A stretch of DNA of 5,742 nt, from positions 1-5,742 of the forward strand of contig JAITHX010000203.1 of assembly GCA_031279735.1 (NCBI GenBank). The letters are read 5' to 3'. The stretch comes from Prevotellaceae bacterium (lineage in GTDB: Bacteria > Bacteroidota > Bacteroidia > Bacteroidales > UBA932). The notes beneath the pieces were generated by a model. That model ran no database searches, was not told the DNA's origin, and worked only from the letters and a program-made list of their open reading frames with translations. Position 1 is the stretch's first letter. Each line of letters opens with the position of its first letter. The position numbers and the translations under genes are program-made. Shown in pieces: positions 5,742-5,742 of this stretch.

Positions 5742-5742
5742 A

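Overview
The window looks like a chromosomal segment of a member of the Bacteroidota, probably Bacteroidales-like. The evidence is a phosphoglycerate kinase of about 426 aa with a Lys/Glu-rich insertion after the EEGKPR motif, which I recall as typical of that group; an LEA-type-2 lipoprotein of a kind common there; A/T-rich translation starts with no clear Shine-Dalgarno sequence; and a MoxR ATPase. The assignment rests on protein character from memory, not on a database search.

Layout: four genes lie on the minus strand in one tight run, read from high to low coordinates. They are a MoxR-family AAA+ ATPase (4184-5245), a large secreted TPR-like protein (2191-4197, overlapping moxR by 14 nt), a small LEA-type-2 lipoprotein (1563-2174), and phosphoglycerate kinase pgk (262-1542). 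Spacings of -14, +16 and +20 nt suggest one transcription unit. MoxR ATPases usually act as chaperone-like remodellers with a DUF58 or von Willebrand A partner. No such partner is visible here; the neighbours are an exported helical-repeat protein and an envelope lipoprotein, followed by a glycolytic gene that is probably passively co-transcribed.

The cluster is framed by two intergenic regions rich in repeats. The left one (1-261, downstream of pgk) holds three GTGAAAGGGG decamers at an exact 41-nt period, a bidirectional terminator-like hairpin, a perfect 37-bp inverted repeat made of the heptamer TTAGTGG around a 38-nt spacer, and a second hairpin just after pgk. The right one (5246-5742, upstream of moxR) holds phased A-tracts with a possible promoter, a 219-nt near-palindrome whose arms contain heptamer (AATTACG) and nonamer (CACAGATGA-type) tandem repeats around a 31-nt loop, a 15-nt palindrome, a plus-strand terminator-like hairpin with no visible gene to terminate, and the start of a third degenerate repeat cut by the window edge.

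The protein-coding part is fairly ordinary apart from the partnerless moxR-TPR-lipoprotein grouping. The most unusual material is the pair of inverted repeats: both are built from four to five copies of a 7-bp unit mirrored around a GC-rich loop of 31-38 nt, but with unrelated heptamers. They look like two members of one structural class of intergenic element. I see no CRISPR array, tRNA, rRNA or transposase gene.
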